A DNA stretch of 64,000 nucleotides from Azospirillum brasilense (GTDB taxonomy: Bacteria > Pseudomonadota > Alphaproteobacteria > Azospirillales > Azospirillaceae). Positions within the stretch are counted from its first letter, which is position 1; each line of letters opens with the position of its first letter. The translations under genes and the position numbers were made by a program. Below, piece by piece: positions 26,595 to 36,094 of the stretch. The stretch spans positions 248,001-312,000 of the forward strand of contig NZ_QOKV01000001.1 in assembly GCF_008365405.1 (NCBI RefSeq), given 5' to 3'. The notes beneath the pieces were generated by a model that saw only the letters and a program-made list of their open reading frames with translations, made no database searches and was not told the origin of the DNA.

Positions 26595-27191
26595 ATGCTT
26601 TTGGGGAATGACGACCGTGCCGCGCCGCTGAATGGGCGCGAGACCGGCCGCCGTGGGTTTCTGACCTTCGCTGCCGCCGCCTTGACCGCCATGGCCGTTC
26701 CGGTCCTGGTGCCCGCCGCACCGGCCCTTGCGGCCCCCCTGGCCGGCGGCGTCCGCCGCCTGTCCCTGCACAACATCAACACCAACGAGCAATTCAGCGG
26801 CGTCTATTGGGCCGATGGTGCCTATCGCCCGGACGCGCTGAAGAAGCTGGACGTGCTGTTGCGCGACCATCGGGCCAAGCAGGTTGGCCGCTACGACCCG
26901 CGTCTGTTCGATGTCCTGGCCCGCCTGCACCAGACGCTGGACAGCGACGAGCCCTTCCGGGTCATCTGCGGGTACCGGTCGCGCCGCACCAACGCCATGG
27001 CCCGCCGCCGCTCGCGCGGGGTCGCAAAGGAAAGCTACCACACCCGCGGCATGGCCATCGACGTGATGCTGCCGGATGTCGAACTGAAGGCCATTGCCAC
27101 CGCGGCCCGCGGCATGGAGGCCGGCGGTGTCGGTTTCTACCCGCGCAGCGGCTTCGTGCACATCGACACCGGCCCGGTCCGCACTTGGTGA
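26595..27191 (+). CDS. YcbK-like (DUF882/M15A) Tat-exported putative peptidase
   Basis: 198 aa. A twin-arginine signal GRRGFLTFAAAALTAMAVPV is followed by an Ala-rich region to about residue 47. The metallopeptidase-like domain has SYHTRGMAIDV (His149, Asp156) and FVHIDTG (His189), the zinc ligands of the M15A/DUF882 fold, and RVICGYRSRRTN. Homologues are murein endopeptidases of the periplasm (MepK). A GTG at 26592 would add one residue. Paired divergently with the L,D-transpeptidase, whose 3-3 cross-links MepK is known to cut. Confidence 0.9.
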   Translation: MLLGNDDRAAPLNGRETGRRGFLTFAAAALTAMAVPVLVPAAPALAAPLAGGVRRLSLHNINTNEQFSGVYWADGAYRPDALKKLDVLLRDHRAKQVGRYDPRLFDVLARLHQTLDSDEPFRVICGYRSRRTNAMARRRSRGVAKESYHTRGMAIDVMLPDVELKAIATAARGMEAGGVGFYPRSGFVHIDTGPVRTW

Positions 27192-27364
27192 CTTGCGGTC
27201 CATGGCTGGGCGAGATCATCGTCGCGGGCGTCATAGGCTGACTTGCCGTACGCCGTGTCCCGGCTGCCTGCCCAGTCGGTAGGCACCCCGGAACCATGGG
27301 CCGACACGCCGGTTGCTCCAATCGGAATTCCCCCGAACGAGCAACACGGAGGGCGACGAAGGCG

Positions 27365-28540
27365 ATGTTCTGCAAACACGATCTGGAACGACTCCTGACC
27401 GTCGATGCCGCCCCGGCGGTGTCCATCTTCCTGCCCACCCACATCGCCGGGCGCGACATCCGCCAAGACGTGATCCGGCTGCGCAACCTGCTCTCCAAGG
27501 CGCAGGATCAGCTGTGCGAGAAGCACGGCCTGCGCCGGCCCGACGCCGAGGCCTTCCTCAAGCCGGCCTCCGACCTGTTGGAGCAGAACGAGTTCTGGCG
27601 CCACATGGACCGTGGTCTGGCGATTTTCCTGGCCAAGGGCGTGTCGGCCATCCACCGCGTGCCCGTCGAACTGCCGGAGGAGGTGGTCGTCAACTCCCGC
27701 TTCACGCTGCGGCCGCTGCTGCCGCTGCTGGCGGACGACGGAGCCTTCATGATCCTGGCCGTCACGGCGGGTCGTGCCCGCCTGTTCTGCGCGACCCGTC
27801 ACGGCATCGCGGAGGAAGATGCCGGCTTGCCGCAGGGTGTCGCGGAAATCCATGCCGAAACCAATTACGAGAACAACCTGCACTCCGCCCCGCCGGCCCG
27901 CCATGCCGACCGCACGGATCGGGGCGGCGTGTCGATGGTCAAGACGCACAACTTCGGCGAAGACCCCGAGGAACTGCGCAAGGCCCATCTCATCGAGTAT
28001 CTCGGGCGGGTCGGCGGCCGCGTGCGGGATCATCTGAAACCCTTCCGCGGCCCGCTCGTTCTGGTGGCCGACGAGGAGATCCAGGGGCATCTGCGCAAGG
28101 ATGCACATCTTCAAGGGATGCTGGAGGATGGGGTCGTGACGAACCCCGACGTCCTGGAGATCGACGACCTGCATCGCCGCGCCTATGCGGTGGTGCGGCC
28201 GATGTTCGAGTCGACACGGCGGACGGCGGTGGAGCGGTTCAACGCCCTCTACGGCGACCGCAACACGGCGGAGCGGACGACGACGCGGGCCGAGGATGTG
28301 ATGGTGGCGGCGCGCGAGGGACGGGTCGGGGTTCTTCTGGTGGCCGAGAACGGCAAGGTCTGGGGCCACTTCCGGGAAGACTATCACCGGGCCTTTCCGT
28401 TGCACCACGAAACGGACGGCGCCATCGACCTTGTCGAGGAGGCCGCCACGGAAACGCTCCTGCGCGGCGGGGAGGTGCATGTGGTGACCAAGGAGGAACT
28501 GCCGTCCGGCGCCTCGACCGCAGCGATCCTGCGCTTTTGA
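27365..28540 (+). CDS. BaeRF-type (bacterial archaeo-eukaryotic release factor-like) protein
   Basis: 391 aa, soluble. DAAPAVSIFLPTHIAGRDIRQDVIRLRNLL at the N-terminus, followed by ARLFCATRHGIAE, FRGPLVLVADEEIQGHLRKDAHL and VGVLLVAENGKVWGHF, matches the baeRF3 class of eRF1-domain proteins. These are proposed ribosome-rescue or stress proteins; no GGQ motif is visible, so peptide release cannot be asserted. Begins at ATG 27365, an in-frame ATG at 27296 being less likely. Single gene. Confidence 0.8.
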   Translation: MFCKHDLERLLTVDAAPAVSIFLPTHIAGRDIRQDVIRLRNLLSKAQDQLCEKHGLRRPDAEAFLKPASDLLEQNEFWRHMDRGLAIFLAKGVSAIHRVPVELPEEVVVNSRFTLRPLLPLLADDGAFMILAVTAGRARLFCATRHGIAEEDAGLPQGVAEIHAETNYENNLHSAPPARHADRTDRGGVSMVKTHNFGEDPEELRKAHLIEYLGRVGGRVRDHLKPFRGPLVLVADEEIQGHLRKDAHLQGMLEDGVVTNPDVLEIDDLHRRAYAVVRPMFESTRRTAVERFNALYGDRNTAERTTTRAEDVMVAAREGRVGVLLVAENGKVWGHFREDYHRAFPLHHETDGAIDLVEEAATETLLRGGEVHVVTKEELPSGASTAAILRF

Positions 28541-28615
28541 TTCTGAACTTCCGGCGCTTCAACTTTCCGGCTGGCGGGGGGCGTGGGATGGCGCCGCCCC
28601 GCCGTCGACTCGTCG

Positions 28616-29347
28616 TCAGGTGGACACCTTGCTGGGCTTGCCGACGCTGGGCTTGCCGATGGGCGCCTTTCCGGCGCGGTAAATGTCCGCCGGGTCCCAC
28701 ACGGCGCCATGGCGCCGCCGCTTTCCGCCGGGCGCCGCATCGGCCTTGACGCGGGGTTTGGCGGCGGTCTTCAGAACCGCCTTGCCGCCCGGTGCCACGG
28801 TGCCTGCCTTCGGCGATGCCGGACCCGCCAGCACGATCCCCCCCGCTGAAAAGGCGGTCGCCGCCGCCGCGGCCGGAAACGCCGGGTCCCCCGACTCGCC
28901 TTCCTCCTCCCGTGCGTCGCGCAGATGGGGCGACAGGGAACTCAAAAGCGACAAGAGTTCGTCGCCTACGCTGTCCGGTGCGGCCCGCCACAAGCGCAGC
29001 ATGCGCGCTTCGCGGCGGCTGATCGAACTGTCACTGATCCGGGCGTCGTCCGCGGCGGGCGCATTTCCGAGGAGGGCTTGCGGGTCGTCGTAGCAATCGA
29101 AGAAAAAGCTGACTGGAACGCCAAGTACCAGTCCGAGACGATAAAGCGTCCCGGCGGAAATGCGGTTGGAGCCTCGTTCGTATTTCTGAACCTGCTGAAA
29201 CGTCAGGCCAATGGCCTCGCCCAGCTTCTCCTGGCTCATACCCAGCAAGGTGCGGCGCATACGCACGCGCTGCCCGACATGAGCGTCGACCGACCAGGAT
29301 TCGGGTGATCCGCGTCGCCCTCTTTTGCGTACCGCAGGTTCGCTCAT
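28616..29347 (-). CDS. XRE-family transcriptional regulator, PraR-like
   Basis: 243 aa. Residues about 18-80 are a Cro/cI-type HTH: VDAHVGQRVRMRRTLLGMSQ, EKLGEAIGLTFQQVQKYERG and NRISAGTLYRLGLVLGVPVSFFF. This is nearly the form seen in the alphaproteobacterial PraR/SinR-like group that controls attachment, quorum sensing and symbiosis genes. A linker with acidic segments and a Lys/Ala-rich C-terminal tail with KPSVGKPSKVST-like repeats follows and looks disordered; this tail is longer than in PraR. GGAG lies upstream of the ATG at 29347. Divergent from a chemoreceptor. Confidence 0.88.
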   Translation of the reverse strand: MSEPAVRKRGRRGSPESWSVDAHVGQRVRMRRTLLGMSQEKLGEAIGLTFQQVQKYERGSNRISAGTLYRLGLVLGVPVSFFFDCYDDPQALLGNAPAADDARISDSSISRREARMLRLWRAAPDSVGDELLSLLSSLSPHLRDAREEEGESGDPAFPAAAAATAFSAGGIVLAGPASPKAGTVAPGGKAVLKTAAKPRVKADAAPGGKRRRHGAVWDPADIYRAGKAPIGKPSVGKPSKVST

Positions 29348-29838
29348 GGATCCGGAACTCCAATGCTTGCGAATAAATATGCAGGATTTGAGAATGTCGC
29401 CAAGATTGTTCACACAGAACTTTCGGGCAGGCAAGCGGAATCTCTGAAATTACTGCGCTGGTGCCATGACTTGGACAGGCATAACGGCTTATCGACTCTC
29501 TGACGCCCTTGCGGCGCCGGGATGCTGAAAACGTTGATTGCGGTGTTCTGCCGGCATCGCGCGTGTCGGTTGCGTGGCGGCTGCGCCGCGGCGGCAGGGA
29601 AACAAACGGGGTGGAACGGGGCGGCAAGCATGCCGAATATGTCGAATTGTGGGAATTCGCAGTCCGCGGGTTGGTGTGGAAACACTTTGATAATCAAATT
29701 CGGATAGGTCGCATCGGATGGAGTTCGCGCCACAGGCCGCACCGGGCCGGCAGGGTCGGCATGGTGGGGCCGGTAGGCGGCGATGATCGGCGGCGACGCT
29801 CCCCTGCGCCGCCGGATCGCAATCAAAGGATCAGGTCG
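29348..29838. promoter_or_regulatory. Divergent intergenic region, XRE regulator and chemoreceptor
   Basis: 491 bp without a supportable gene. It contains AT-rich patches near 29350-29400 and 29630-29710 and a perfect palindrome TTTGATAATCAAA (29686-29698) that could be an operator. Both promoters should lie here. Confidence 0.5.
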
Positions 29839-32274
29839 ATGCAGACAAGCAGTCTGGCGGGGCGCTTCAAAGTCGGAACCCGCATTTACTTCGGTTTCCT
29901 CGTGGTTCTTCTGCTGCTTGCGGTGGTCGTCGCCATCGGTGTACGGGGCCTCGGGGTGGCGCGGGATGGCTTCGAATCCTACGCGGCGGTGAGCAACCAC
30001 TCGATCCAGGTCAGCTCCATCGACGCACAGGTCGCCCAGATGCGCCGCCTCGCCTTGACCTTCAACACGTTCGGCGACCCGAAGGTGGCGGATCAGGTGC
30101 GCGCCGTCCAGGCGACCCTCGTGAAGGACCTGCGGGGCGCGCTCGACGGAACGACCGGCGAGCGCCGTGCCCTGCTGGAGCGGATGAACCAGGTCTTCGC
30201 CAACTACGTGACCGACTTCAACACGCTGGCGGAGCTTCGCCTGCGCCGCGACCGCCTCTACGCCGAGCAGCTCGTCCCGGCGGGCGAGAAGGCGCGCGAG
30301 ACCGTCTCGCAACTCGTCTCCACCCTGATCGCCGACGGCGAGCACGAGGCGGCGGCCAACGCCGCCCTCGCGCAGGAGCAGCTGCTGCTGGCGCGGCTGG
30401 CCGCGTCGCGCTTCTTCACCAGCCCGAACGAGTCGATCATCGCGGAGGTGTCGGCCCGTGACGACGCCTTCGGCGAGGCCATCCGCCGGGCAACCGAGCG
30501 GCTGAACAACCCGGCGCGCCGGGCCGCCGCGCTGGCCGCCGACCAGTTGGCCGACCGCTACGTCTCGCTGTTCCGCGAAACCGCCGCCGTCATGCTGGAA
30601 AACGCCCGGCTGGTCGATGTGATGGGCGCCCGCGGGGTCGAGTTCGCCGACCTCTCCGACCGCACCGTCGCGATCGAAGGCAAGGATCGCGACGGCGTTC
30701 TGGCCGAAACCACCGGCAGCATGGACCGCACCCTGTCGGCCAACATGACGATCGCGGCCGGTGCCTTCCTGTTCGGCCTGCTTCTGGCCTGGGCGGTGGC
30801 GCGGTCCATCGTGAAGCCGGTCGTGTCGATGACCGAGACGATGACAAACCTCGCCGGGGGCGACCTGACGGTGACCATCCCGGCGCTGGCCAACCGCGAC
30901 GAGATCGGGCGGATGGCCCATGCGGTTCAGGTGTTCAAGGACAACGCCATCCAGAAGAAGGCGATGGACGAGGCCGAGCGCGCGCGCCTGGAGGCCGAAC
31001 GCCGCGCCGACGAGGCGCAGCGCGCCCGCGAGACGGCCATCGGCGAGGAGATCGCCGCGCTGATCGACGGCGTGTCGAAGGGCGACCTGTCGCGCCGCCT
31101 CGACCTGACCGGCAAGGACGGCTTCTACAAGACCATGTCGGCGGGCATCAACCGCCTGACCGACACGGTCGAGGCGGTCATCGCCGACCTCGGCGCGGTG
31201 CTCAGCGCGCTCGCCCAGGGCGACCTCAACAAGCGGGTGGAGCGCGACTACCAGGGCGCCTTCCAGACCCTGAAGACCGACGTCAACACCACCTCCGCCA
31301 AGCTGTCGGAGATCGTCGGCCAGATCCTGCGCGCCACCGACGCGATTTCCGGCGCCGCGTCCGAGGTCTCGCTGGGGTCGAGCGACCTCGCGGAGCGGAC
31401 GGAGCAGCAGGCCTCCTCGCTGGAGGAAACGGCGGCGAGCATGGAGGAGCTGGGGGCGACGGTGCGCTCCAACGCCGACAACGCCCAGCGCGCCAACGGC
31501 ATGGCCGCCGACGCCCGCACCGCCGCGGAGTCCGGCGGCACGGTGGCGGATTCGGCGATCGACGCGATGAAGCGCATCGAGGCGTCGAGCCGCAAGATCA
31601 CCGACATCATCGGGGTGATCGACGAGATCGCCTTCCAGACCAACCTGCTGGCGCTGAACGCGGCGGTGGAGGCGGCGCGGGCCGGCGACGCCGGGCGCGG
31701 CTTCGCGGTCGTGGCGCAGGAGGTGCGCAACCTCGCCCAGCGCTCCGCCCAGGCGTCCAAGGAGATCAAGGGGCTGATCCTCGACAGCGACAGCCAGGTG
31801 AAGGACGGGGTGGAACTGGTCAAGAAGGCCGGCGACGCGCTGGAGGGCATCGTGTCGGGCGTCCAGCAGGTCGCCGGACTGATCGCCGAGATGGCCTCGG
31901 CCTCTTCGGAGCAGGCGGCGGCGCTCGACGAGATCAACGCCACCGTCTCGCAGATGGACGAGATGACCCAGAAGAACGCCGCCCTCGTCGAGGAGACCAC
32001 CGCGGCGGCCCAGTCGCTCGCCAACCAGGCGACCGACCTGCGGTCGCTGGTCAGCTTCTTCAAGCTGGACGCCGCGGCCTTCATGGCGGCTCCCGTCGGT
32101 CATCAAGGCGGCGGGGCTCCGGCTCTGCGGCGCAGCATCGCCCCGACCAAGCCGGCGCCGGCCAAGCCCACCGCCCGCAAGGCGGCGCCTCCGGCCCGTC
32201 CGGCGGCGGGCAAGGCGGCCTCGGCAACCCTCCAGCGCGCGTCCGCCGACGAGGACGATTGGAAGGAGTTCTGA
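29839..32274 (+). CDS. Methyl-accepting chemotaxis protein with C-terminal CheR-tether-like motif
   Basis: 811 aa. Transmembrane helices at about 17-37 ([20 protein letters not shown]) and 296-316 flank a helical periplasmic sensor domain (about 250 residues, four-helix-bundle or HBM type). HAMP segments follow ([22 protein letters not shown], and a second at [11 protein letters not shown]), then a signalling domain with hairpin [33 protein letters not shown]. The last residues DDWKEF resemble the xWxxF pentapeptide that tethers CheR/CheB in enteric receptors, after a long Ala/Lys/Pro linker. AGGA precedes the ATG. Ligand unknown. Confidence 0.95.
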   Translation: MQTSSLAGRFKVGTRIYFGFLVVLLLLAVVVAIGVRGLGVARDGFESYAAVSNHSIQVSSIDAQVAQMRRLALTFNTFGDPKVADQVRAVQATLVKDLRGALDGTTGERRALLERMNQVFANYVTDFNTLAELRLRRDRLYAEQLVPAGEKARETVSQLVSTLIADGEHEAAANAALAQEQLLLARLAASRFFTSPNESIIAEVSARDDAFGEAIRRATERLNNPARRAAALAADQLADRYVSLFRETAAVMLENARLVDVMGARGVEFADLSDRTVAIEGKDRDGVLAETTGSMDRTLSANMTIAAGAFLFGLLLAWAVARSIVKPVVSMTETMTNLAGGDLTVTIPALANRDEIGRMAHAVQVFKDNAIQKKAMDEAERARLEAERRADEAQRARETAIGEEIAALIDGVSKGDLSRRLDLTGKDGFYKTMSAGINRLTDTVEAVIADLGAVLSALAQGDLNKRVERDYQGAFQTLKTDVNTTSAKLSEIVGQILRATDAISGAASEVSLGSSDLAERTEQQASSLEETAASMEELGATVRSNADNAQRANGMAADARTAAESGGTVADSAIDAMKRIEASSRKITDIIGVIDEIAFQTNLLALNAAVEAARAGDAGRGFAVVAQEVRNLAQRSAQASKEIKGLILDSDSQVKDGVELVKKAGDALEGIVSGVQQVAGLIAEMASASSEQAAALDEINATVSQMDEMTQKNAALVEETTAAAQSLANQATDLRSLVSFFKLDAAAFMAAPVGHQGGGAPALRRSIAPTKPAPAKPTARKAAPPARPAAGKAASATLQRASADEDDWKEF

Positions 32275-32304
32275 CCGGTCCTTTCTGGAAACCGGTCCTT
32301 TCTG
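32274..32304 (+). repeat. 14-bp direct repeat after the chemoreceptor gene
   Basis: ACCGGTCCTTTCTG occurs at 32274-32287 and again at 32291-32304, just past the stop codon. Probably local duplication. Confidence 0.7.
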
Positions 32305-32380
32305 AAAATGCGTGCGATGGAAAGGGCGGCGCGGACGTTTGTCAGGGAAGGCCATCACACCAACCGGGAGTGACGAACCC

Positions 32381-32743
32381 ATGACCGCGCGCCGCCTCAA
32401 CTCCGTGAACATCATGGTGCCCCTGGTCCTTGCCGGCGCCCTGTGGGCGGGGCCGGTGGGGGCCGCCGACACGCCGCCCCCGCCGGGCGGCGGCGCACCT
32501 CCGTCCGGTGCTCCCTCCACGCCGGGCGAGCAGGCCCGCCAGGGGGTGGAGCTGCTGATGAAGGCTTTGGAGGGGTGGGTGCGGCAGGTGCCGATGTTCG
32601 CTCCCCCCGAAGTCACGCCGGAGGGCGACATCGTCATCCGCCGGCTCGACCGTTCCCGTCCGGCACCACCCAATCCGGCACCGGCCGACCCCGCGCCAGC
32701 GAAGCCCGAACCCCCGGTGCCGAACGCGCCGACCGACCTGTGA
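32381..32743 (+). CDS. Small secreted proline-rich protein
   Basis: 120 aa. Signal peptide NIMVPLVLAGALWAGPVGAAD, a Pro/Gly-rich stretch, a short helical centre QARQGVELLMKALEGWVRQVPMF, and the phrase APPEVTPEGDIVIRR, which I recall from other alphaproteobacterial hypothetical proteins, then a Pro-rich tail. GGGAG lies 10 nt before the ATG. Periplasmic location is inferred; function unknown. Confidence 0.75.
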   Translation: MTARRLNSVNIMVPLVLAGALWAGPVGAADTPPPPGGGAPPSGAPSTPGEQARQGVELLMKALEGWVRQVPMFAPPEVTPEGDIVIRRLDRSRPAPPNPAPADPAPAKPEPPVPNAPTDL

Positions 32744-32937
32744 GGCGGCGGCAAAGCCCGATATGGTCTGTCACGCAGCGCGCCGATGTGGTTCCCAACG
32801 CGCGGCGGAGCCCGCGAAAAGGCTTAACGGCCCCTTAATTCATGGTTAATAACGAGTTAATGACCGTTTGCGAGCCGAACGGAGGCCGCATCGGCCTGTC
32901 TGCGTGACCGGCTGTATCGGCCTTTCCGCTCTGCCGG

Positions 32938-33489
32938 TCAGCCGGCGTGCCAGGGGCCGCCCGGACGGGCGAACCCTTCCACCTGATCGCGCAGCTTCTG
33001 GACTTGCGACGGGGTGAGGGTGAGGCCGAGCCTTGTGGCGAAGGCGGCGGCGAGAGCGCCGCGCGTCGGGCGTTCCCCGCGGTCCGACAGGGCGCGGTAC
33101 AGTTCGAACGCCGCGGCGTAGCGCCGCAAGGCGTCCGGACGGCGGCGCAGCTGGGCCGCCTGCGCGGTGGCGGCCACCTCCAGATGGGCTTCCAGCCGAT
33201 GCAGGGCGTCGGCCGCCGACAGGGCGGGCAGGGGAACCGGCGGCTCCGCTTCACGCTCGGGTCGGCCGATGGCCGCCTTGGCGCGGTGCCGCCGCTGGCG
33301 CAAGCGGTCCTCGTTGCGCAGCCGCTCCGCATAGGCGGGATCGCTGCGCCGCCGTTCGGTGCGGTTCCGGTTGGCGCGGGCGTTGCGTTCCTCCCGGTCC
33401 GCGCGGCTCTGCGGATCGCTGAGCAGGAAGGCGAGTTCCTCCGCGGTCAGGCGCAGGGAATCGGTGTCGGGGTCGTTTTCGGCGCTCAT
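32938..33489 (-). CDS. Uncharacterised basic helical protein
   Basis: 183 aa. An Arg/Glu-rich N-terminal half (RADREERNARANRNRTERRR) is followed by helical segments and a C-terminal GALAAAFATRLGLTLTPSQVQKLRDQVEG. Soluble. No domain recognised. The composition and full length of the frame support coding; the opposite-strand frame here looks like a shadow. Confidence 0.65.
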   Translation of the reverse strand: MSAENDPDTDSLRLTAEELAFLLSDPQSRADREERNARANRNRTERRRSDPAYAERLRNEDRLRQRRHRAKAAIGRPEREAEPPVPLPALSAADALHRLEAHLEVAATAQAAQLRRRPDALRRYAAAFELYRALSDRGERPTRGALAAAFATRLGLTLTPSQVQKLRDQVEGFARPGGPWHAG

Positions 33490-33674
33490 GCCGAAAGCAA
33501 CGTTTCAGGGACCCTTTCCGATCCATACCACCAAAGAAGGTCACAGGCGGCGGCGCCGTCACGGCGTTTCCGGCCACGGCGATTTCGCTGTCCATCGCAA
33601 CGGCGCCTCGTGCTAGAGAATGCCCCAGACACGACACGTCGCCCCATTTCACAGCAGACGGGACCCGGCCGGCC

Positions 33675-35138
33675 ATGACCCCCAGGCAAGCCCTCCAGCA
33701 GCGCCTCGCCGCCCTGGACGCGCATCTCCGCGCGGAAAACCCGAACCTTCTTCCGGTCATTCCGACCTTCCGCAATTTCGACCGGGTCCTGGTCCGGCTG
33801 GGCCTGTTGGGGCCGCACGAGTCGCTGACCACGCGCATTCCCTGGTGGCCGATGATCGCGGTGCTGGGCACCTTCTCCGCGGGCAAGTCCACCTTCCTCA
33901 ACGGCTATCTCGGCGCGCCGCTGCAGAACACCGGCAACCAAGCGGTGGACGACAAGTTCACGGTGATCTGCCACGGCCAGGAAACCCGGCGCGAGGCCCT
34001 GCCGGGCACCGCGCTGAACGCCGACCCGCGCTTTCCCTTCTACCGGATCGCCGACGAGATCGAGAAGGTCGCGGCGGGCGAAGGCAAGCGCATCGACAAC
34101 TACCTGCAGCTCAAGACGCTGTCCGGCGACCGGGCGCGCGGCAAGATCTTCATCGACTCGCCGGGCTTCGACGCCGACGACCAGCGCCGCTCGGTGCTGC
34201 GGCTGGTCGACCACATCGTCGAGCTGTCCGACCTCGTGCTGGTCTTCTTCGACGGGCGCCACCCGGAGCCGGGGGCGATGCAGGACACGCTGAAGCATCT
34301 GGTGGCGAAGACGGTGGACCGCGCCGACGCGCGCAAGGTCTGCTACATCCTGAACCAGATCGACACCACGGCGAAGGAAGACAATCTGGAGGCGGTGTTC
34401 GGCGCGTGGCAGCGCGCCATCGCCCAGGCCGGGCTGGTTTCGGGCCGTTTCTACGCGCTCTACGACAGCAAGTCGGCGGTCGCCATCGCCGACGACGCGG
34501 TGCGCGCCCGCTACGAGGCGCGGCGCGACTCCGACCTCGCCGAACTCCAGGTGCGCATCAACGAGGTGGAGGTCGCCCGCGCCTACCGCATCGTCGGTAT
34601 GATCGACAGCCTCGTGAAGGAGCTGAAGGGCGAGATCGTCCCGCAGCTCGCCGCGGCGATGAAGCGCTGGCGCAAGCTGGTGCTGATCGGCGACGCGGTG
34701 TGGCTGGCCCTGCTCGCCCTGCTGTTCGGCGGGATCGCCAGCCTCGCCGGCGGCGACACGGTATCGGCCTTCCTCACCTGGCTGACCCAGTCGCAGCCGG
34801 CCTGGACCGGCGGCCTGCCGATCGGGGTGCTGGTGGCGCTGGTGGTCCTGGCCGGTCTGTTCGGCGCCGGCCATTTCTGGCTGCGCTCCTTCATGGGCCG
34901 CCGGGTCGCCCGCAGCCTGCCGGAGCGCTACGGCGACGTGGACCTCAACCTGCAGCAGGGCTTCCTGCGCAACACCCGCTTCTTCCGCTCGATCTTCCGC
35001 AAGAAGCCGGCGGGCTGGAGCGGCGGTGCGGAGAAGCGCATCTTCTCCATCCGCGAGGCGGTGGCGGAGCATGTCCAGCGCATCAACGACCTGTTCACCG
35101 ACCCCGCCGGGCGGCGCAACCGCGCCCCGGCGGAGTGA
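33675..35138 (+). CDS. Dynamin-like GTPase with C-terminal membrane segments
   Basis: 487 aa. GTPase motifs: G1 GTFSAGKST (65-73), G3 DSPGF (from Asp161) and G4 NQID (from Asn227), as in bacterial dynamin-like and EHD-like proteins. Residues about 335-415 have two hydrophobic helices (WLALLALLFGGIAS and GVLVALVVLAGLFGAGHFW), a likely membrane anchor or paddle. Bacterial dynamins act in membrane fusion, remodelling or repair; some mediate phage tolerance. No second dynamin subunit is adjacent. Start is the ATG at 33675. Confidence 0.88.
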   Translation: MTPRQALQQRLAALDAHLRAENPNLLPVIPTFRNFDRVLVRLGLLGPHESLTTRIPWWPMIAVLGTFSAGKSTFLNGYLGAPLQNTGNQAVDDKFTVICHGQETRREALPGTALNADPRFPFYRIADEIEKVAAGEGKRIDNYLQLKTLSGDRARGKIFIDSPGFDADDQRRSVLRLVDHIVELSDLVLVFFDGRHPEPGAMQDTLKHLVAKTVDRADARKVCYILNQIDTTAKEDNLEAVFGAWQRAIAQAGLVSGRFYALYDSKSAVAIADDAVRARYEARRDSDLAELQVRINEVEVARAYRIVGMIDSLVKELKGEIVPQLAAAMKRWRKLVLIGDAVWLALLALLFGGIASLAGGDTVSAFLTWLTQSQPAWTGGLPIGVLVALVVLAGLFGAGHFWLRSFMGRRVARSLPERYGDVDLNLQQGFLRNTRFFRSIFRKKPAGWSGGAEKRIFSIREAVAEHVQRINDLFTDPAGRRNRAPAE

Positions 35139-35174
35139 GCGGGCGTCCGCAGGAGAGGGGGTAGAGGATAGGCG

Positions 35175-35969
35175 ATGGCGGGGCGGCGGTGTCTTCTGGC
35201 CATGCTCCTGCTGCTGGCGGCGATCGGTCCCGTCCGGGCGACCCCGCTCGACTCGGCCCCCCTCGGTTCGGCCCCCCTCGGTTCGGCCCTGGACCTGGTC
35301 ACCGGCAACGACTTCGCCCCCTTCACCGGAGAGGATCTTCCGGAGGGCGGCCTGCTGACCGACATCGTGCGCCGCGCCTTCGACGAGGTCGGGTTGCGTT
35401 ACGGCGTGCGCTTCATGCCCTGGCGCCGCGGCTATGACGGCGTGCTGGCGGGCAGGTTCCTCGGCACCTTTCCCTATGTCCGCACGCCGGACCGGGAGAT
35501 GGAGATGCTGTTCTCCGACCCGCTGCTGGAGGTGCGGCAGCTCGTCTACCTGTCCGCCCACAGCGGCATGGTGTTCCGCACCCCGGAGGATTTCCGGGGA
35601 CGCACGGTCTGCGCGCCGGTCGGCTACGCCTTGCCGGCGGAGCTGGCGGAATTGGCTGCGGCGGGGGCGCTGGCGCGGGAAAGCCCGGCGGACCTGCCGG
35701 CCTGCGTGCGGATGGTCGCCTCGGGCCGGGTGGATGCCTTCGTCATCGACGAATTCACCGGGCGGAGCGCGGTGGCGAAGGCGATGGTCGGGGACGAGAT
35801 CCGCGTCGCTCCCTTGCCCTACGCCCGCGCCGGGCAGCACCTGATTCTGTCCCGTTCATCGCCGGAAGCGGCGGCGATCCTGGCCGCCTTCAACGTCGGA
35901 TTGAGGAAATTGAAGGATGGTGGCGCCTTCGAGGAGATCCTGCGCCGCCATCTGTCCGCCGCGCCGTGA
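35175..35969 (+). CDS. Periplasmic substrate-binding protein-like (SBP_bac_3)
   Basis: 264 aa. Signal peptide LLAMLLLLAAIGPVRA; then LDLVTGNDFAPFTGEDLPEGGLLTDIVRRAFDEVG, the typical start of family 3 binding proteins, and SGRVDAFVIDEFTG near the hinge. No permease or ATPase is adjacent, as for sensor-type or orphan binding proteins. A 15-bp tandem duplication at 35256-35285 gives SAPLGSAPLGSA after the signal. It is 36 bp after the dynamin gene. Confidence 0.87.
   Translation: MAGRRCLLAMLLLLAAIGPVRATPLDSAPLGSAPLGSALDLVTGNDFAPFTGEDLPEGGLLTDIVRRAFDEVGLRYGVRFMPWRRGYDGVLAGRFLGTFPYVRTPDREMEMLFSDPLLEVRQLVYLSAHSGMVFRTPEDFRGRTVCAPVGYALPAELAELAAAGALARESPADLPACVRMVASGRVDAFVIDEFTGRSAVAKAMVGDEIRVAPLPYARAGQHLILSRSSPEAAAILAAFNVGLRKLKDGGAFEEILRRHLSAAP
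35256..35285 (+). repeat. 15-bp tandem duplication in the binding-protein gene
   Basis: GCCCCCCTCGGTTCG is repeated exactly twice; it lies just after the signal-peptide region and keeps the frame. Confidence 0.8.
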
Positions 35970-36031
35970 GGCGTTTGGCGCCGAAGGGGGCGGAACACGC
36001 CGAATGGGCGTAACGTTTGCGCCATGCGGCA

Positions 36032-36059
36032 TTGCCAGCGCGACGCAAAGTGCTATAAA
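36032..36059 (+). promoter_or_regulatory. Sigma-70-type promoter of the aroQ-accB-accC operon
   Basis: TTGCCA at 36032-36037 and TATAAA at 36054-36059 are separated by 16 bp and lie 35 bp before the aroQ GTG. Both boxes fit the housekeeping consensus of alphaproteobacteria. Confidence 0.6.
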
Positions 36060-36094
36060 CGCGCGGACTCGATCTTGGAAAAGGGGCGTGGCCC

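Noticed and set aside
32947..33678. A 243-codon rightward frame opposite the 183-aa protein
   Set aside because: Its translation is Gly/Arg-rich without helices or motifs, whereas the leftward frame has a coherent helical protein and a clear start.
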